Source: an uncultured Clostridia bacterium (GTDB lineage: Bacteria; Bacillota; Clostridia; Christensenellales; Pumilibacteraceae). Taken from it: a stretch of 64,000 nucleotides of DNA. The DNA is taken from positions 27,138 through 91,137 of the forward strand of contig CALVYT010000018.1 of NCBI GenBank assembly GCA_944372345.1, read 5' to 3'. The number at the start of each line of letters is the position of its first letter. Positions within the stretch are counted from its first letter, which is position 1. Position numbers and translations under genes: made by a program. This document shows positions 60,342 to 64,000 of this stretch, one piece after another. The notes under the pieces are model-generated. The model saw nothing but the letters and a program-made list of their open reading frames with translations, made no database searches and was not told where the DNA came from.

Positions 60342-61966
60342 TGGCGAATTTCATCGAAGAGATAATTAACGAGGATCTCGCGAGCGGCGCGGTGGACAAA
60401 GTGGTGACGCGTATTCCCCCCGAGCCTAACGGATACCTCCACATAGGTCACGCCAAGAGCGTGTATATCAACTACTATATGACGGCGAAAGCGTACGGCG
60501 GAAAGTGCTATCTGCGTTTCGACGACACCAATCCGGAAAAAGAGGATGACGAATATGTCAATTCGATCATCCGCGACGTAAAGTGGCTGGGCTGGGAAGG
60601 CGAGATAACGTATGCGTCCGACTATTTTGAAAAGACTTACGAGTGCGCCGTGCTGCTGATAAAGAAAGGGCTGGCTTACGTCGATGACACCCCGCCCGAG
60701 AAAATGCGCGAAATGCGCGGCACGCTGACCCGTCCGGGCGTCGAAAGCGCCTGCCGCGGCAGGAGCGCGGAGGAAAATCTCCGTCTGTTCTCGGAAATGC
60801 GCGAGGGCAAATACGCCGACGGCGAGCTGGTGCTCCGCGCGAAGATAGATATGTCGTCGCCCAAAAACAATATGCGCGAACCGGCGAGATACAAGATCGT
60901 CCACGCGCGGCACTACCGCCAGGGCGACAAGTGGTGCATATATCCGCTTTACGACTTCGCTCACCCGATACAGGACGCGATAGAGGGCGTAACGCATTCG
61001 CTGTGCAGCCTTGAATTTGAAAACCACCGCCCGCTCTATGAGTGGGTGACGGATAACCTGAAAGAGGTTTTCCCGCACTCTCCCAAACAGCGGGAGTTCG
61101 CGCGGCTGAATATCGAGCGCACGATAATGAGCAAGCGCTATCTGAAAAAGCTGGTGGACGAGGGACTCGTCGACGGCTGGGACGATCCGCGTATGCCCAC
61201 GCTCTGCGGTCTGCGCCGCAGGGGGTATACTCCGTCGTCAGTGCTGCGTTTCGTCGAAGAAGCGGGAATCGCCAAGGCGGACAGCGAGTGTGCTCCCGAA
61301 CAGCTCGAAGCGTGCATACGCGCCGAATTGAACGATACCGCGCCCCGCGCGATGGCGGTGATAAAGCCTGTTCGCCTTGTCGTTACCAACCGCCCCGACG
61401 GCTGGGAGGAGGAGTGCGAAACGGAGATCAATCCTAACCGCCCCGAGTGCGGCACGCGAAAGATAAAGATAGGCAAATATCTGTGGATGGAAGAGGACGA
61501 CTTCGCCGAAGTTCCTCCGCCCAAGTTCAAGCGCATGACCCCCGGCGCGTATGTGCGGCTGAAAAACGCATATATCGTCAGGTGCACGGGCTGCGAAACG
61601 AAGAACGGAGAAACGACGGTGTTCTGCGAAGCGGTGGACGGCACGCTCGGCGGCGACGTCGAGGGAGTGAAAGCGAAAGGCGTTATCCACTGGGTGAACG
61701 CCGCAGACTGCACGGACGCGGAATTCCGTTATTACGATTATCTGCTGCTGCCTTACGACGGCGTGCACGAGGATTTCGCGGAGCGTATGAACCCGCATTC
61801 GCTCGAGGTGTTCCGCGGCAAGGCGGAGAAGCTGCTCGGCGAAGCGGAAAAGGGCAGCCCGTTCCAGTTCGTGCGCACGGGGTATTTCGTGCGCGACACG
61901 GCGTCGGACGGAGTGGTGTATAACCGTATCGTCGGGCTCAAAGACGGTTATAAGGCGGGCAAATGA
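60341..61966 (+). CDS. glnS: Glutaminyl-tRNA synthetase
   Basis: A 541-residue class I synthetase. Signatures: RIPPEPNGYLHIGHAKSVYINYY (HIGH), YLRFDDTNPEKEDDEYVNSI, HPIQDAIEGVTHSLCSLEFENHRPLYEW, and NIERTIMSKRYLKKLVDE (MSK loop). A C-terminal beta-barrel anticodon domain follows (FAERMNPHSLEV, then DTASDGVVYNRIVGLKD). The GlnRS-specific E-F-x-N-H-R-x-x-Y segment separates it from GltX. Most Firmicutes make Gln-tRNA by GatCAB, so glnS here is probably an acquired or lineage-specific trait; whether gatCAB is also present cannot be told. Overlaps the fhs stop by one base. Confidence 0.95.
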   Translation: MANFIEEIINEDLASGAVDKVVTRIPPEPNGYLHIGHAKSVYINYYMTAKAYGGKCYLRFDDTNPEKEDDEYVNSIIRDVKWLGWEGEITYASDYFEKTYECAVLLIKKGLAYVDDTPPEKMREMRGTLTRPGVESACRGRSAEENLRLFSEMREGKYADGELVLRAKIDMSSPKNNMREPARYKIVHARHYRQGDKWCIYPLYDFAHPIQDAIEGVTHSLCSLEFENHRPLYEWVTDNLKEVFPHSPKQREFARLNIERTIMSKRYLKKLVDEGLVDGWDDPRMPTLCGLRRRGYTPSSVLRFVEEAGIAKADSECAPEQLEACIRAELNDTAPRAMAVIKPVRLVVTNRPDGWEEECETEINPNRPECGTRKIKIGKYLWMEEDDFAEVPPPKFKRMTPGAYVRLKNAYIVRCTGCETKNGETTVFCEAVDGTLGGDVEGVKAKGVIHWVNAADCTDAEFRYYDYLLLPYDGVHEDFAERMNPHSLEVFRGKAEKLLGEAEKGSPFQFVRTGYFVRDTASDGVVYNRIVGLKDGYKAGK

Positions 61967-62640
61967 GATACCGTAACGCGATATTCGATATGGACGGAGT
62001 GCTCATCGACAACAGCGAGGGCATCATAGGATGCGCGCGCCGCACCGTGCTCGAGCTCGGTCTGCCCGACCTGCCCGACGAAACCTATCGCCTTTTCATC
62101 GGCCCCGCGCTGATGTATTCGCTGAAAACCTATGCGGGCGCGACGGAAGAGCAGTGCGAAGAGGGGTATAAAAAATATCGCGAATACTATTTCGCGCGCG
62201 GTATAGACGAGTACAGAGTATACGACGGAGTTGAAGAAATGCTTCAGACGCTGACGGAAGCGGGCGTGAAGTGCACGGTGGCGAGCGGCAAGCCCGCCGA
62301 GAGCGTCAGGCGCATACTCGAAACGTCGGGGCTGGGAAAGTATTTCCTGCGCGCCGAGGGCAGCGATCGTCCCAAGAAGTATTCGGACAAGACGAAACAG
62401 ATCCTCGCCGCGGTCGTCGACGAGCCCGCGGTGATGATAGGCGACAGGGTGTTCGACCTCCTCGCAGCGAAAATTGCGGGCGTTGACAGCATATACGCGC
62501 TTTACGGCTTTTGCGCGCCGGGCGACACCGACGAGATAAAACCGACATTCGAAGCGGCGGATCCGCACGAGATAACGGACATCGTGCTCTGCCGCGGAAG
62601 ATACGCAAATATCCCGAAACAAACGGAGAACATAAAATGA
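61963..62640 (+). CDS. HAD-family hydrolase
   Basis: A 225-residue HAD-IA phosphatase. Motif I is FDMDGVLIDNSEG (Asp9/Asp11), motif II VASGKPAES near residue 107, motif III Lys in PKKYSDKTKQ near 140, and motif IV IGDRVFDLLAAKIAG near 160. The GDRVFD form and the ASGK motif are those of the Gph/PpaX-like subset (compare ASSK), often phosphoglycolate or sugar-phosphate phosphatases. It differs clearly from the HAD at 10513. Start and stop both overlap neighbours (ATGA), placing it between glnS and alaS in one operon. Confidence 0.85.
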   Translation: MRYRNAIFDMDGVLIDNSEGIIGCARRTVLELGLPDLPDETYRLFIGPALMYSLKTYAGATEEQCEEGYKKYREYYFARGIDEYRVYDGVEEMLQTLTEAGVKCTVASGKPAESVRRILETSGLGKYFLRAEGSDRPKKYSDKTKQILAAVVDEPAVMIGDRVFDLLAAKIAGVDSIYALYGFCAPGDTDEIKPTFEAADPHEITDIVLCRGRYANIPKQTENIK

Positions 62641-64000
62641 AGAAACTTACATCGGCACAGCTGCGCAGTATGTGGTTGAACTTTTACAAGGACAGGGGAC
62701 ACGCGCTGATAAGCTCGGCGTCGCTTATTCCCGAAAACGATCCCACCGTTCTGTTCACGACGGCGGGAATGCACCCCCTCGTGCCCTATCTGCTCGGGCA
62801 GAAGCACCCGCAGGGCAGACGGCTCGCGGACGTGCAGAAGTGCGTGCGCACGGGCGACATAGACGAAGTGGGTGACGATTCGCACCTGACGTTTTTTGAA
62901 ATGCTCGGCAACTGGTCGCTCGGCGATTATTTCAAGAAGGAGATGATCGCGTGGAGCTACGAATTTCTGACTGACGAAAAATATCTCGGCATAGATCCGG
63001 CGAAGATCTCCGTCACCGTGTTTGCGGGCGACGGCGACTGCCCTCGTGACGACGAGTCCGCGGGCTACTGGGAAGCGGCGGGGATCCCGAAAGAGCGCAT
63101 ATTCTTCCTGCCGAAGTCCAACAACTGGTGGGGACCCGCGGGAACGACGGGACCCTGCGGACCGGACACCGAAATGTTCATAGACACGGGCAAGCCTGCC
63201 TGCTCGCCGACTTGCTCTCCCGCCTGCGACTGCGGCAAATACCTCGAGATCTGGAACGACGTCTTTATGCAGTATAACAAGACCGCGGACGGCAAATACG
63301 AGCCGCTCGCGCAGAAGAATGTCGATACCGGCATGGGTCTGGAACGCACGGTCAAAACGCTTATGGGCGTTTCCAGCGTCTACGACACCGATCTGTTCAA
63401 GCCGATAATCGGCAAAATCGAAGAACTGACGGGCAAGAAGTACGGCTCGGACGACGGCGTTACGAGAGCGATACGCGTCATAGCCGATCATATCCGCACG
63501 GCGGTGATGATAATAGGCGACGAAAAGGGCGTCGTGTGCTCCAACGTCGATCAGGGCTATATTCTTCGCCGTCTGCTGCGCCGCGCGATACGTTTCGTCA
63601 AACAGCTCGGCGGCGGCACGGGCATACTCGGCAAAGTCGCGGAAGTGGTCATCGACGAATACGAGGACGTGTATCCCGAACTGCGCCGCAACGCAGACCG
63701 CGTAATCGGGGAGATAAACGCCGAAGAACAGCGCTTTGAAAAGACGATCACGAGCGGGATGAAGCGCTTCGCCGCGATACGCGAACATCTCGTAGGGGAC
63801 ACGATAGCGGGCAACACCGCGTTCAAGCTGTACGACACGTTCGGTTTCCCGATAGAAATGACCGTCGAGCTCGCGAAGGAAGCGGGGCTGAAAGTGGATA
63901 CCGAGGGCTTTGAAAAAGCGTTCAAAGAGCACCAGGCGAAGAGCCAGGCGGGCGCGGAGCAGAAGTTCAAGAGCGGGCTTGCGGACAACCGCGAGCGTAC
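62637..64000 (+). CDS. alaS: Alanyl-tRNA synthetase, C-terminal part beyond the window
   Basis: The first 454 residues of a class II synthetase. TSAQLRSMWLNFYKDRGHALISSASLIPENDPTVLFTTAGM is motif 1. VGDDSHLTFFEMLGNWSLGDYFKKE is motif 2. Then come KSNNWWGPAGTTGPCGPDTEMFID, EIWNDVFMQYNKTADG and NVDTGMGLERTVKTLMG (motif 3), and the start of the tRNA-recognition domain. An unusual CSPTCSPACDCG cysteine cluster lies near residues 187-200, just before the EIWN segment. The tentative form (NWWGPAG, CGPDTEMF) resembles the Clostridia/Mycoplasma branch with a shorter C-terminus, but the end is not visible. CGGAG precedes ATG 62637, overlapping the HAD stop. Confidence 0.95.
   Translation, partial: MKKLTSAQLRSMWLNFYKDRGHALISSASLIPENDPTVLFTTAGMHPLVPYLLGQKHPQGRRLADVQKCVRTGDIDEVGDDSHLTFFEMLGNWSLGDYFKKEMIAWSYEFLTDEKYLGIDPAKISVTVFAGDGDCPRDDESAGYWEAAGIPKERIFFLPKSNNWWGPAGTTGPCGPDTEMFIDTGKPACSPTCSPACDCGKYLEIWNDVFMQYNKTADGKYEPLAQKNVDTGMGLERTVKTLMGVSSVYDTDLFKPIIGKIEELTGKKYGSDDGVTRAIRVIADHIRTAVMIIGDEKGVVCSNVDQGYILRRLLRRAIRFVKQLGGGTGILGKVAEVVIDEYEDVYPELRRNADRVIGEINAEEQRFEKTITSGMKRFAAIREHLVGDTIAGNTAFKLYDTFGFPIEMTVELAKEAGLKVDTEGFEKAFKEHQAKSQAGAEQKFKSGLADNRER

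Noticed and set aside
1..64000. CRISPR arrays, insertion sequences, prophage or tRNA/rRNA genes
   Set aside because: No regularly spaced repeats, transposase or integrase motifs, phage genes, CCA-ended cloverleaf or rRNA-like segments were seen in any intergenic region.

Overview
The window is a gene-dense, roughly 58% G+C (by eye) stretch of a bacterial chromosome. It most likely comes from an anaerobic, uncultured gut-type member of the Clostridia. The reasons are DUF4364, DUF4363/DUF421, CdaA, a Gpr-type spore protease, an N-terminal-rubredoxin rubrerythrin, KtrAB potassium uptake, a BirA/BioY biotin module, GHKL/LytTR two-component pairs, strong GGAGG ribosome binding sites and TTGACA/TATAAT promoters. 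Isoleucine is very often written ATA, which is unusual at this G+C. The taxonomic placement is inference; no rRNA or tRNA gene is present to anchor it.

Layout. 1-4.9 kb: a partial PTS EIIC-like membrane protein behind a structured leader, a DUF4364-TSCPD operon, birA-bioY under a probable BirA operator, and lysA-mgsA. 5.0-15.1 kb: two paralogous LytTR/GHKL two-component pairs separated by uvrA, a HAD phosphatase and typA. The promoter region of the first pair exists twice as an 89-bp direct repeat, and the second regulator carries a 10-G tract in its linker. 15.2-21 kb: a domain-permuted, membrane-anchored GH3 enzyme and a large Ig-like/CBM-like lipoprotein form one operon just downstream of the second pair. 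21-27.2 kb: murG, a type IIA topoisomerase pair and an ArsR regulator. 27.2-35.1 kb: DUF421-DUF4363, holA, a membrane protein plus a degenerate M28-like lipoprotein, cdaA-DUF1015 and lysC. 35.4-38.8 kb: a second permuted GH3 enzyme and a repeat-bearing noncoding stretch. 38.8-45.1 kb: rpsT with an unusually long tail, gpr, a short murI, a Cys/Pro-rich mini-protein divergent from rubrerythrin, an ArsR divergent from a Cys-containing mini-protein, ung and an HtrA-like lipoprotein. 45.1-64 kb: mostly housekeeping genes: acpP, ileS, a TM2 protein, ktrB-ktrA-gpx-methyltransferase-pseudouridine synthase, proS-metK-recD2, and fhs-glnS-HAD-alaS, the last gene cut by the window edge.

How the genes work together. 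Housekeeping (repair, translation, topology, one-carbon and lysine pathways) is interleaved with an envelope theme: GHKL sensors, two membrane-tethered GH3 hydrolases, a surface lipoprotein, c-di-AMP synthesis with potassium uptake, and murG/murI. The least ordinary candidate system is the second two-component pair (with a possible phase-variable poly-G switch) followed by GH3 and the Ig-like lipoprotein. A second recurring oddity is that several genes (birA, lysA, holA, cdaA, probably ung, murI and a mini-gene) have a -10 box only 6-9 bases before the start codon, which predicts leaderless transcripts. No CRISPR array, insertion sequence, prophage, tRNA or rRNA was seen.
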